A DNA stretch of 64,000 nucleotides from Nocardioides scoriae. GTDB lineage: Bacteria > Actinomycetota > Actinomycetes > Propionibacteriales > Nocardioidaceae. The stretch is taken from positions 744,001 through 808,000 of the forward strand of contig NZ_LT629757.1 in NCBI RefSeq assembly GCF_900104965.1, given 5' to 3'. The notes below the pieces were generated by a model that searched no databases, was not told where the DNA came from, and was given only the letters and a program-made list of their open reading frames with translations. The first letter of the stretch is position 1, and the number at the start of each line of letters is the position of its first letter. Of the stretch, positions 47,346-56,760 are shown piece by piece. A program made the translations under genes and the position numbers.

Positions 47346-47810
47346 ATGACCCGCTTCACCGCGAGCAAGCAGTCCGCGGCCACCGTGACGTCCCCGCCCG
47401 AGGACGTGTGGGCCGCGCTGACCGACCCCGAGCTGCTGCCCCGGCTGACGCCGTACCTGCAGCGCATCGACGCCGACGGCGACCGGTGGACCTGGCACGT
47501 CACCCGGGTGCCGCTGCTCGGCCGGTCGATCGGCTCGACCTTCGTGGAGCAGATGTCCTTCGACGAGCCGTCGCGGATCAGCTACGCGCCGCACCCTGAC
47601 GAGCCCGCCCAGCAGACGCAGGTCAGCGGGGAGTACCACCTCGAGCAGCGCGGGAGCGGCACCCGCCTGTCCATCGACATCGAGGTCAGCGTCGAGCTGC
47701 CGTTCCCGCGGCTGGCCCGCGTGGGCGTCGAGGGCGCGATCGCCGCGGTGATGAGCGGCATGGGCGTCGCGTTCTCCCGCAACCTGCTGCGCCACCTCGG
47801 GGAGCGCTGA
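47346..47810 (+). CDS. SRPBCC-fold protein
   Basis: Second SRPBCC/START-like protein, 154 residues: SAATVTSPPEDVWAALTDPELLPRLTPYLQRID, then RISYAPHPD and a C-terminal helix GVEGAIAAVMSGMGVAF. Ligand unknown. ATG with GAGGAG 6-11 bases upstream. TGATG overlap with the following gene shows co-translation with an NAD(P)-binding epimerase-like protein. Confidence 0.78.
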   Translation: MTRFTASKQSAATVTSPPEDVWAALTDPELLPRLTPYLQRIDADGDRWTWHVTRVPLLGRSIGSTFVEQMSFDEPSRISYAPHPDEPAQQTQVSGEYHLEQRGSGTRLSIDIEVSVELPFPRLARVGVEGAIAAVMSGMGVAFSRNLLRHLGER

Positions 47811-48877
47811 TGAGGATCCTGGTCATCGGGGCCTCGGGCTACGTCGGCTCGCGCCTGGTCCCCGCCTTCCTGGACGCGGGCCACGAGGTCGTGGCTGCCT
47901 CGTCGTCCGCGCCGCGGCCCGAGCGGTTCGCCTGGGGGCACCGGGTGGACTGGGCCCGCTGCGACGTCACCGACCGGGCGCAGGTCGCCGCGGCGCTCGA
48001 GGGCGTCGACGGGGTCTGCTACCTGGTGCACTCGCTGGACCGCCGCTCCTTCGAGGACCGCGACCGCGAGGGGGCCGAGGTCGTGCGCGACGCCGTCGCC
48101 GCCAGCGAGGTCACCCGCGTGATCTACCTCTCGGGCCTGGTGCCGGACGCGCCGACGCAGGACCTCTCGCGCCACATCTTCTCCCGGCTCGAGGTCGAGC
48201 AGGTCCTCTCCGAGGCCACCTCCCCGACCTGCTCGGTCCTGGCCCTGCGCGCCGGTGTCGTGCTCGGGGCGGGGTCGACCTCCTTCGAGGTGATCCGGCA
48301 GCTCGCCACGCTGCTCGTGGTGCAGCCGGTGCCGAGCTGGCTCGAGCACGACGTGCAGCCGATCGCGGTCAGCGACGTGCTGCGGGCGATGGTCGAGGCA
48401 TTCGAGGACGACCGCCTCACCGGGTCGCTCGACATCGGTGGCCCCCACGTGGTGCCCTACGCCCGGCTGCTGGCCGACTGCTCGCGCGCGGCCGGCCTGC
48501 TGCGGCTGCGGATCCCGGTGGTGCTGGTGCCGCCCGCCCTGGTCAGCGCCGGCGCGGCGGCCCTCGTGGCCGCGCCGTTCTGGACGGTCTCCTCGCTCGT
48601 GCAGAGCCTGCGCCACGACATGGTGTGCCGGCCCGGCGAGACCTGGGTGCCGCGGGACGGGCGGCCCCTGCTCGGCATCCGCGAGTCGATGGCGCGCGCG
48701 TTCGGCGAGCCGGGCAGCACCCCCGAGGCCGCCCTGCCGAGCGACCCCTCCTGGACCAGCACGCGGGTCCCGGTCCTCGACGAGCTGCACGCCCCGGCCA
48801 CGGTCAGGGCCGGTGCCGGGCTGGCGCTGAAGAAGGCGCGCACCGTGCTGGGCGCCCTGCCGATCCCGGGCCTGTAG
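47810..48877 (+). CDS. NAD(P)-binding epimerase/reductase-like protein (atypical SDR)
   Basis: Rossmann-fold protein of 355 residues. It has the N-terminal GASGYVGSRL nucleotide-binding motif, DVTDRAQVAAALEGVDGVCYLVHSL and VIYLSGLVPD, as in NmrA/atypical SDR proteins close to NAD-dependent epimerases; the classical YxxxK is not evident. C-terminal region from about 215 to 270 is hydrophobic (RIPVVLVPPALVSAGAAALVAAPF). Substrate unknown. ATG overlaps the SRPBCC stop. Confidence 0.8.
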   Translation: MRILVIGASGYVGSRLVPAFLDAGHEVVAASSSAPRPERFAWGHRVDWARCDVTDRAQVAAALEGVDGVCYLVHSLDRRSFEDRDREGAEVVRDAVAASEVTRVIYLSGLVPDAPTQDLSRHIFSRLEVEQVLSEATSPTCSVLALRAGVVLGAGSTSFEVIRQLATLLVVQPVPSWLEHDVQPIAVSDVLRAMVEAFEDDRLTGSLDIGGPHVVPYARLLADCSRAAGLLRLRIPVVLVPPALVSAGAAALVAAPFWTVSSLVQSLRHDMVCRPGETWVPRDGRPLLGIRESMARAFGEPGSTPEAALPSDPSWTSTRVPVLDELHAPATVRAGAGLALKKARTVLGALPIPGL

Positions 48878-48899
48878 GCGGGACCGGCAGGGCGCCGGG

Positions 48900-50108
48900 T
48901 CACACGTCCGCGAGCGCGACCTGGTCGTCGGCGAGGCGGTCGGGGTCGACCTCGGTGCCGACCAGGCGGCGCACCTCGTCGGTCGCGTCCCAGTCGTTGA
49001 CCTGCATGCCGGCCACGACCTCGCGGCCCCGCAGCCACCAGGCGGTGAACACCAGGCCGTCGGTGTCGCCGCGCACGACGACGCGGTCGAAGCCCTCGGG
49101 GCCGGGGTGGCCGACGTACTCCATGCCGAGGTCGTACTGGTCGGTGAAGAAGTAGGGCAGCTCGTCGTGCTGGACGGACTCGCCGAGCAGGCTCCGCGCG
49201 GCGGTCTCGCCGTGCCGGGAGGCGGTGTCCCAGTGCTCGACCCGCAGGCGCCGGCCCAGGACGGGGTGCTCGGCGTTGGCCACGTCGCCGGCCGCCCACA
49301 CGTGCGGGTCGCTGGTGCGCAGGGACGCGTCGACCAGCACGCCGTCGTCCACCTGCAGCCCCGCCGCCTCGGCGAGCTCGACGACCGGCTCGACGCCGAT
49401 GCCGACGACCAGCAGGTCGAAGGGGACCGGGTCGCCCGAGGCGAGCTCGACCACGCCGCCGTCGTCGGTGGCGCGGACGCCGGTGACCTCCGTGCCGAGG
49501 CGCAGGTCGACGCCGTGGGAGCGGTGGAGCTCGGCGAAGACCGCCGCCACCTCGTCGCCGAGGACCCCGAGGAGCGGCTGCGCCGCTGACTCCAGGACGA
49601 CGACCTCGGCGCCGTTCTGGCGGGCCGACGAGGCGACCTCGAGGCCGATCCAGCCCGCGCCGACGACCGCGATCCGGCGGCCCTCGGTCAGCTGCTCCTT
49701 GATGCGGGCCGCGTCCTCGAGGGTGCGCAGGTACGCCACGGGGGCGCCGCTGTCGTCGGCCGGCGCAAAGGGACGGGGCCGGGCGCCCGTGGCGAGCAGC
49801 AGCCGGTCGTAGCCGATCCGCTCGTCGCCGACGACGACCTCGCGCGCGGCCAGGTCGAGCCCGGTGACGCGGGTGCCGGTGCGCAGGTCGACGTCGTGCG
49901 CGGCGTACCAGCCCTGCTCCTGGACGAGGGTGTCGTCGGGGCCGGCCTCGCCGAGGAGGAGGTCCTTGGACAGCGGCGGCCGCTCGTACGGCGGGTGGTC
50001 CTCGGCGGTGAGCACCACCAGCTCCCCGTCGTACCCGGAGTCGCGCAGCTGCGCGACGGCCTTGCCGGCGGCGAGGCCGCCCCCCACCACCACGATCGGA
50101 CCCGACAT
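48900..50108 (-). CDS. FAD/NAD-dependent oxidoreductase (ferredoxin reductase-like)
   Basis: Flavoprotein of 402 residues that resembles the ferredoxin/putidaredoxin reductases serving P450 or dioxygenase systems. FAD-binding VVVGGGLAAGKAVAQL, PPYERPPLSKDLL, ATGARPRPF, NAD-binding VVGAGWIGLEVASSA, and WAAGDVAN are present, plus the C-terminal reductase domain. No ferredoxin or P450 gene is adjacent. ATG 50108 with GAGGAG about 8 bases upstream. Convergent with the preceding gene. Confidence 0.9.
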   Translation of the reverse strand: MSGPIVVVGGGLAAGKAVAQLRDSGYDGELVVLTAEDHPPYERPPLSKDLLLGEAGPDDTLVQEQGWYAAHDVDLRTGTRVTGLDLAAREVVVGDERIGYDRLLLATGARPRPFAPADDSGAPVAYLRTLEDAARIKEQLTEGRRIAVVGAGWIGLEVASSARQNGAEVVVLESAAQPLLGVLGDEVAAVFAELHRSHGVDLRLGTEVTGVRATDDGGVVELASGDPVPFDLLVVGIGVEPVVELAEAAGLQVDDGVLVDASLRTSDPHVWAAGDVANAEHPVLGRRLRVEHWDTASRHGETAARSLLGESVQHDELPYFFTDQYDLGMEYVGHPGPEGFDRVVVRGDTDGLVFTAWWLRGREVVAGMQVNDWDATDEVRRLVGTEVDPDRLADDQVALADV

Positions 50109-50194
50109 GTCGCACGCTCCTCGTCCGGGCCGACCGGCGCGGCCCCGCCCCCGAACGTAGCGCCGGGCACCACGCCCTCTGGCAGGGTGAGGCC

Positions 50195-51229
<1,035 letters not shown>

Positions 51230-51259
51230 GGCGGCGCCCCACCCGGGGTGGACCACGGC

Positions 51260-52516
51260 TCACAGGCGCGAGACGCCCTCCCAGCCCGTGCTCGGGGCGC
51301 GGAGCCCGAAGTACGCCCCCAGCGTCGGCGCGACGTCCATCGTGTGCGCGCGGTCCGAGCGGGCCACGCCCCGGGCGACGGCAGGGCTGCCGCCGGAGAG
51401 GAAGAAGGGGATGGGCTCGGTGGCGGGGTGGCCGTGGTTGCCGGGGATCGGGTTGCTCGTCGGACCCGGGTCGCTGAAGCGCCAGCCCGCCTTGCACCAC
51501 ACCAGCACGTCCCCGGCCTCGGCGCCCAGGCGCAGGCCGGGCGTGCGCGCGACGTCGTGGGCCGCCAGCACCCCGGGGGTCGCGGCGGCCAGCTGCCGGA
51601 CCCGGGCGACCGCAGCGTCGCGGGCGCCTGCCGGGCCGGTCCAGTAGACGAGGTCGGCGCCCCCGTTCTGCGCGATCTCGAACCGACCGGCGAGCGTGGG
51701 GTCGGCCTCCAGCACCGGGGTGAGGCTGACGGTCTGCTGGGGCAGCGACCAGTCCATGGAGTGGTCGGCGAGCACCACGACCAGCGAGGAGGCCCACCTG
51801 CCGCTCGTCCTCAGCCGGTCGACGAAGCGCTGCACCTGGAGGTTCGTCGACGCCAGCGCCGTGCGACGGGCCGCCTGCAGGGTGGTGCCGGTCAGGTCGG
51901 AGTGGCCGAAGCGGTCGATGTCGCCGAGGTTGACGAAGACCAGGTCGGGGTCGAACCGGTCGACCATGGCGATGGCGGCGTCGGTGGTGGCCGCGTCCGG
52001 GGCGTGCCCCGAGACCGGGACGACCGGGAACGGCTCCCACCGGTGGGTGGCACGGGTGCCGAAGACGCCGTACAGGTACTCCTTGGACAGCACGGTGCCG
52101 GTGGTGCGACCGGTGGCGTTCAGCTGCTCGATGACGGTCGTCACCCGGATGTCGGAGGGCCGGTCGCAGTCGCGCACCACCTGCTCGTCGCGGTCGTAGA
52201 CCGAGTTGGCCGGCACGCCGTTCCGCGCCGGGCGGCAGCCGGTCATCATCATCACGTGGTTGGGGATGGTCTCGGTCACCGGCAGCGACCGGGCGGCGGG
52301 GTACCACAGCCCGGCGTCGCGCAGCGCCCGCACGGCGGGCATCTGGTCGACCTCGCCCGGGCGGCAGCCGTCGAGGACCAGCACGTAGGCGCGGCGACGC
52401 CCCGCGGAGGAGGTGGCGGCCCCGGCCGCGGGTGCCCCGGCCACCGACGAGAAGGCCAGCGCCGCACCGGAGGCGCCGGTGACCCGGAGCAGCGTGCGGC
52501 GGTCGATCGCGGTCAT
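51260..52516 (-). CDS. Secreted alkaline phosphatase / nucleotide pyrophosphatase-type phosphodiesterase (Tat signal)
   Basis: Metal-dependent phosphodiesterase of the alkaline phosphatase superfamily, 418 residues. A Tat-type signal (DRRTLLRVTGASGAALAF) occupies the first 35 residues. The catalytic region shows VLVLDGCRPGE, the probable nucleophile Thr in VTETIPNHVMMMTG, FVNLGDIDRFGH, VVVLADHSMD and a late GNHGHPATEPIPFF (metal ligands). Its ATG overlaps the stop of the upstream PhoD-like gene (ATGA), so both are made together. Confidence 0.87.
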   Translation of the reverse strand: MTAIDRRTLLRVTGASGAALAFSSVAGAPAAGAATSSAGRRRAYVLVLDGCRPGEVDQMPAVRALRDAGLWYPAARSLPVTETIPNHVMMMTGCRPARNGVPANSVYDRDEQVVRDCDRPSDIRVTTVIEQLNATGRTTGTVLSKEYLYGVFGTRATHRWEPFPVVPVSGHAPDAATTDAAIAMVDRFDPDLVFVNLGDIDRFGHSDLTGTTLQAARRTALASTNLQVQRFVDRLRTSGRWASSLVVVLADHSMDWSLPQQTVSLTPVLEADPTLAGRFEIAQNGGADLVYWTGPAGARDAAVARVRQLAAATPGVLAAHDVARTPGLRLGAEAGDVLVWCKAGWRFSDPGPTSNPIPGNHGHPATEPIPFFLSGGSPAVARGVARSDRAHTMDVAPTLGAYFGLRAPSTGWEGVSRL

Positions 52517-54078
52517 CGGGCCACCGGCCCGGGGACGCGGTGCAGCACCTGGCTGCCGGCGGTGGTGGCGTAGGACACCGACCAGGTGGCGGCGGCGCCG
52601 CGGTCGGCGCGGTCGCCGATGACGTACCAGTCCATCTGTGCTCGCTTCGGGGTCAGGTCGAGGACCGAGTAGCCGTGGTCGTCGAAGTCGATGTGCTGGA
52701 CGTGGGGGTTGTTGGCCTTGAGCGCCTCCTCCACGGCGATGCTCGTGGTGCGCGGCGGGCTCCCGGTGATGTCCTTGAGGTTGTTGGAGGTCACCGAGGT
52801 GCCGACCAGCTCGACGCCCACGGAGCTGCGCGTCGCGGCGTACGTCGCCTTGTCGGCCGGGAGGTCGCAGGCCCAGGCCGAGTGGATGTCGCCGGTCACG
52901 AAGACGGTGTCGGTGACGCCGTGGTCGCGCAGGTGCTCGAAGACCTCGCGCCGGTCGTCGGTGTAGCCGTCCCACTGGTCGACGTTGTAGGGCACGCCCT
53001 CGGGCGGCAGCAGCCCGACGGTGTCGTCGACCGGTCGGACCGCCTCGCGCGGCACGCCGGCGAAGGTCACCGGCGCGATCATCACGGGGTTGCCCACCAG
53101 CTTCCACTGGACGGCGGTCGTGGTGAGCGAGGCCTTGAGGAAGTCCATCTGGGCGCGGCCGGTGAGGGTGCGGTCGGGGTCGGCCTGGGCCGGGTCGACG
53201 GGAGCGGCGAGCTGCTGGTCGCGGTAGGACCGCAGGTCGAGCAGGGTCAGCTCGACGAGCGTCCCGAACCGCAGCCGGCGGTAGAGCCCGTCGCCGTCGC
53301 CGGACGCGGCGGTGCCCGACATCCGCACCGGCATCCACTCGTCGTACGCCTGGTGGCTCGCGGCCCGGCGCGCCGCCCACGACCCCTCGCCGGCCGAGTG
53401 GTTCTCGGCGCCCCCGCGCCAGGCGTCGTTGGCCGACTCGTGGTCGTCCCAGGTCACGACGAACGGCACCCGGGCGTGCAGGCGCTGCAGGTCGGTGTCG
53501 CGCTTGTACTGCGCGTGGCGCTGCCGGTAGTCGGCCAGGGTGCGGGTCTCGTGGGCCGGCTCGTGGACCCGGACGTCGCGGTCCGAGCGGCCGTAGCCGT
53601 ACTCGCCCGGGCCGTACTCGTAGACGTAGTCGCCCAGGTGCAGCACCGCGTCGAGGTCGTCGCGGTCGGCGAGGTGGCGGTAGGCGCTGAACCAGCCGGC
53701 CTGCAGGTTGGCGCACGACACCACGCCGAGGCGCACCCGGGCGGGTGCGGACGCGGTCGCGGGCGCCGTGCGGGTGCGGCCGGTGCGGCTCGTGCGGCCG
53801 TCCCACAGGAACCGGTACCAGTAGGTGCGGCCCGGGGCCAGGCCGGTCGCGTCCACCTTGACCGTGTGGTCGCGCGCGGCCCCGGTGCGCACCCGTCCCG
53901 AGCGCACCACGCGGGTGAAGCCGGGCCCGGTGGCCACCTGCCAGCGCACCGTGACGTCGGGTCCGACTCCCGAGCCGGGCGTGCTGCGCAGGGTGGGGGT
54001 GACACGGGTCCAGAGCACGACGGAGGTGGGCCGGGGGTCGCCGCTGGCGACCCCGTGGGCGAAGGGGGAGCTGGCCAT
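52513..54078 (-). CDS. phoD: PhoD-like alkaline phosphatase/phosphodiesterase lacking a signal peptide
   Basis: Calcium/iron-type PhoD metallophosphatase, 521 residues. The N-terminal Ig-like domain (FAHGVASGDPRPTSVVLWTRVTP) is followed by the catalytic domain with HLGDYVYEYGPGEYG, VVTWDDHESANDAW and VTGDIHSAWA. Family members usually carry a Tat signal; here the protein starts right at the mature domain, and an in-frame stop lies about 36 bases upstream of the ATG with no other start between. It may ride with the Tat-exported partner encoded next, be cytoplasmic, or have lost its signal. Confidence 0.9.
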   Translation of the reverse strand: MASSPFAHGVASGDPRPTSVVLWTRVTPTLRSTPGSGVGPDVTVRWQVATGPGFTRVVRSGRVRTGAARDHTVKVDATGLAPGRTYWYRFLWDGRTSRTGRTRTAPATASAPARVRLGVVSCANLQAGWFSAYRHLADRDDLDAVLHLGDYVYEYGPGEYGYGRSDRDVRVHEPAHETRTLADYRQRHAQYKRDTDLQRLHARVPFVVTWDDHESANDAWRGGAENHSAGEGSWAARRAASHQAYDEWMPVRMSGTAASGDGDGLYRRLRFGTLVELTLLDLRSYRDQQLAAPVDPAQADPDRTLTGRAQMDFLKASLTTTAVQWKLVGNPVMIAPVTFAGVPREAVRPVDDTVGLLPPEGVPYNVDQWDGYTDDRREVFEHLRDHGVTDTVFVTGDIHSAWACDLPADKATYAATRSSVGVELVGTSVTSNNLKDITGSPPRTTSIAVEEALKANNPHVQHIDFDDHGYSVLDLTPKRAQMDWYVIGDRADRGAAATWSVSYATTAGSQVLHRVPGPVAR

Positions 54079-54161
54079 GCCCCATCCAACGACGGCAGGC
54101 CCCGGGCGTCATGGGTGCGGCGAGGTCGTCACCCGAGCCTCACCGCGTGCTCGCCCGCTGT

Positions 54162-54719
54162 TCACCAGCCGGTCGGCTCCGGCGCCGGCGGCAGGTCCCG
54201 GCGGCCGCGGCGGGCGGCCTTGCGCTCGAGCTGGTGCTGGATGTCGGCGATCGACGACTCCCGCGAGGTCACCAGCTTCGCCAGCCCGACCCCGGTGCCG
54301 AGGGTGACGAACAGCGGCCACGGGAAGCCGGGGCCGTGGTCGAACGCGGCCGCGACGTAGACCACCCAGCAGATGAGGGTCGGCACCAGGAACGACCACA
54401 GCGCCTGGTGGCGACGGTGCTCGTAGCGCCGGACCGCCTCGGCCCGCAGGTCGGACGCAGGGACGAGCGGACCGCGTCGAGGGGGAGCCGACGAGGGGGC
54501 GACGTCGGCGATGAGCGGCACCAGGTCGCCCAGCGTGCGGGTCTCCCGGACGGCGGTGGTGCGCTCGTCGAGCTCGTCCCGGTCGAGCCGGCCCTCGGCG
54601 TACGCCGCGGCGAGGGCGTCGAGGACCACGTCGCGGTCGCGGTCGGAGGCGCGCATCCCGGCGTGGGCCGGCAGTCGTGGGTCGAGCTCGAAGCGCTGCC
54701 AGGTGTCGGTCCCGTCCAT
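54162..54719 (-). CDS. DUF1707 (SHOCT-like) and 2TM-domain protein
   Basis: Protein of 185 residues. The N-terminal DUF1707 domain (RASDRDRDVVLDALAAAYAEGRLDRDELDERTTAVRETRTLGDLVPLIADV, about 26-75) is common in actinobacteria and resembles oligomerisation domains. A charged linker, two membrane helices (WSFLVPTLICWVVYVAAAF; PWPLFVTLGTGVGLAKLV) and a basic tail follow. Role unknown. ATG 54719 is chosen because it places DUF1707 near the start; GAGGCT six bases upstream resembles the leaderless pattern. Confidence 0.78.
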   Translation of the reverse strand: MDGTDTWQRFELDPRLPAHAGMRASDRDRDVVLDALAAAYAEGRLDRDELDERTTAVRETRTLGDLVPLIADVAPSSAPPRRGPLVPASDLRAEAVRRYEHRRHQALWSFLVPTLICWVVYVAAAFDHGPGFPWPLFVTLGTGVGLAKLVTSRESSIADIQHQLERKAARRGRRDLPPAPEPTGW

Positions 54720-54788
54720 GCCCCCAGCCTCGGGGAGGCAGGGCGCCCCACGCCAGGGTCGGCCGTCACGAGCCGTCCGTGACACCTG

Positions 54789-55334
54789 TCATGCGTGCGG
54801 GGTGGGCGTCTGCCCGGGACGCCCCGCAGCCGTCGGGTCCGGGTCCGAGGGCAGTCGCGACCAGCACTGCAGGTCCACCCGCCGGCCGCCGCGGTGGTGC
54901 ACCGAGCGCAGCACCCCCTCCAGGACGTAGCCCGCCTTCGCGGCGACGCGTGCCGAGGCGGGGTTCTCGGTGGAGACGAGCGCCGTGGCCCGCTGCAGGC
55001 CGGCGTCGAACGCCCAGCGGGTCATCGCCAGCAGCGCCGCGGTGGCGACGCCCCGGCCGCGGGCGTCCGGCGCCACGGCGTACCCCAGCTCGACCTCGGC
55101 ACCCTCGTGGTCCACGGGTCCCGTGACGGCGTACCCGACGAACGTCCCGGTCCCGTCCAGCACCGCCCAGGCGTGCCGGTCGTGGCCGTCGAACCGGGTC
55201 AGCCACTGCTCCACCCAGCCGTCCGGCACCGGGTCGGGCGCGCGCGTGAAGCGCAGCGTGGCGGGGTCGCGCATGGTCGCCAGGACCTGCGGCACGTGGG
55301 CGGGGCGCAGGGGCTCGAGGTTCACGACGACCAC
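54789..55334 (-). CDS. GNAT family N-acetyltransferase (RimJ-like)
   Basis: Acetyl-CoA-dependent N-acetyltransferase of about 181 residues. It has VNLEPLRPAHVPQVLATMRDP, the acetyl-CoA-binding AVAPDARGRGVATAALLAMTRWAFD and the C-terminal NPASARVAAKAGYVLEGVLRS typical of ribosomal-protein/peptide acetyltransferases. Substrate unknown. The start is uncertain: GTG codons at 55352, 55334 and 55325 are all in frame. 55334 is a compromise, and CATCAT six bases upstream weakly resembles a -10. Divergent from the glutamine synthetase-like gene. Confidence 0.82.
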   Translation of the reverse strand: MVVVNLEPLRPAHVPQVLATMRDPATLRFTRAPDPVPDGWVEQWLTRFDGHDRHAWAVLDGTGTFVGYAVTGPVDHEGAEVELGYAVAPDARGRGVATAALLAMTRWAFDAGLQRATALVSTENPASARVAAKAGYVLEGVLRSVHHRGGRRVDLQCWSRLPSDPDPTAAGRPGQTPTPHA

Positions 55335-55362
55335 GTCCGCATGATGCCCCACCCGGGCCCGC

Positions 55363-55368
55363 TACCGT
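55363..55368 (+). promoter_or_regulatory. -10 element of a probably leaderless glnA-like transcript (TACCGT)
   Basis: TACCGT ends six bases before ATG 55375, and the gap (CTCGAC) holds no ribosome binding site, so transcription most likely starts at the ATG. Confidence 0.55.
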
Positions 55369-55374
55369 CTCGAC

Positions 55375-56760
55375 ATGGCTGACGTCACCACGCGTTCCCC
55401 CGTCGACCCCGCCGAGCTCGAGCGGCACCTGCGCGAGCGGGGCGTGCACGGCGTGCAGGTGGGGTGGGTCGACAACAACGGAGTGGTCCGGTCGCGGGTG
55501 GTCCCCGTCGGCGACCTGGCCGGCGCGCTGCACCGCGGCGTCGGCGTGACGGCCGTGTTCGCGGTATTCGACAGCCACGACGGCATCACCTTCGCCCACG
55601 AGGGCCTCTCGACGCCGTCCGGCGACGTCCGCCTGGTGCCGGTCGTCGACGCGCTCGACGACGTGGTGCCGATGGCCGGCCAGCCCGGGCTGGCCTGGGC
55701 CCACGGCCGCCAGCTGACCGCCGACGGCGACCCCTGGCCCTACTGCCAGCGCACCGTCCTCGAGCGGCAGGTGGCGCGGGCGGCGGCCGCCGGCTTCGAG
55801 GTGCGGGCCGGCTTCGAGGTCGAGCTGCTCGTCTCCCGCGAGGACCCGACCGGCGCGCTCGTGCCGGCCCACCGCGGCCCGGCGTACAGCGCCAACGCCG
55901 TCCGCGACGTCGGCGAGCTGGTGACGCGGCTGCTGTCCGACCTCGAGGCCAACGGCGTCGACGTCGGCCAGGTCCACGCGGAGTACGGCGGCGCCCAGCT
56001 CGAGCTCGCGCTGTCGGCCCTCGACCCGCTGGCCGCCGCCGACGCGCAGGTGCTGGTGCGCCAGACCGTCCACGACGCCGCCCGCAGCCTGGGCCTGCGC
56101 GCCAGCCTGGCGCCGCTGCCCTCGGAGGAGGTCGCCGGCAACGGCTGGCACCTGCACACCTCGCTGGTGCGCGACGGCCGCAACGCCCTGACCGGCGACG
56201 ACGAGCACGGCCTGTCCGCGGTCGGCCGCGGCTACGTCGCCGGCCTGCTGCGCGAGCTGCCCGGGGTGGTCGCCGTCACCGCACCGAGCACCGGCTCGCT
56301 GCTGCGCCGGCGGCCGCACTACTGGGCCGGCGCCTTCGGCTTCTGGGGGGTGGAGAACCGCGAGGCCGCGGTGCGGCTGGTGCCGTCCTCCCGGCTGCTC
56401 GGCCCCGAGCACACCAACGTCGAGCTCAAGGCCTGCGACGCCTCGGCCAACCCCTACCTCGCGCTCGCGGTGACGATCGCCGCCGGCCTGGCCGGGGTCG
56501 AGGAGGGCCTGGTGCCGCCGGAGCCGGTGCAGGAGGACGTCGGCGGCTGGGACGACGAGCGCCGGGCCGAGGCCGGCATCGTGGCGCTCGCGACCACCCA
56601 CGAGGAGCAGCGCGCCCACCTGCTGGGCAGCGACCTGGTCCGCGAGGTGCTGGGGGAGGACCTGCTCGGCGCGTTCGTCGCCTGCCGCGACGCCGACGCC
56701 GCGTGGGCGGCCGACCGGGCGCCGGCCGACGTGCTGGCGTCGCTGCGATGGATCTACTGA
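55375..56760 (+). CDS. Glutamine synthetase family protein (gamma-glutamyl-amine ligase-like)
   Basis: ATP-dependent ligase of the glutamine synthetase fold, 461 residues. VQVGWVDNNGVVRSRVVP is the beta-grasp N-terminus; AGFEVELLVSRED, VHAEYGGAQLELALSALDPLAAAD (metal Glu), GNGWHLHTSLV (His) and NREAAVRLVPSS (Arg) are active-site regions. It is closer in style to GlnA3/GlnA4 or PuuA-like enzymes that couple glutamate to amines than to housekeeping GlnA, since the usual C-terminal adenylylation-site Tyr segment is absent. Its last 13 bases overlap the next gene, a probable cysteine hydrolase, suggesting a make-and-break pair for a gamma-glutamyl compound. Confidence 0.82.
   Translation: MADVTTRSPVDPAELERHLRERGVHGVQVGWVDNNGVVRSRVVPVGDLAGALHRGVGVTAVFAVFDSHDGITFAHEGLSTPSGDVRLVPVVDALDDVVPMAGQPGLAWAHGRQLTADGDPWPYCQRTVLERQVARAAAAGFEVRAGFEVELLVSREDPTGALVPAHRGPAYSANAVRDVGELVTRLLSDLEANGVDVGQVHAEYGGAQLELALSALDPLAAADAQVLVRQTVHDAARSLGLRASLAPLPSEEVAGNGWHLHTSLVRDGRNALTGDDEHGLSAVGRGYVAGLLRELPGVVAVTAPSTGSLLRRRPHYWAGAFGFWGVENREAAVRLVPSSRLLGPEHTNVELKACDASANPYLALAVTIAAGLAGVEEGLVPPEPVQEDVGGWDDERRAEAGIVALATTHEEQRAHLLGSDLVREVLGEDLLGAFVACRDADAAWAADRAPADVLASLRWIY

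Noticed and set aside
51260..54112. Single 950-residue protein covering both phosphatase genes
   Set aside because: The frame of the first phosphodiesterase stays open through the PhoD gene in a non-coding frame. The internal ATG at 52516 has a Tat signal immediately after it, and PhoD is encoded in another frame.
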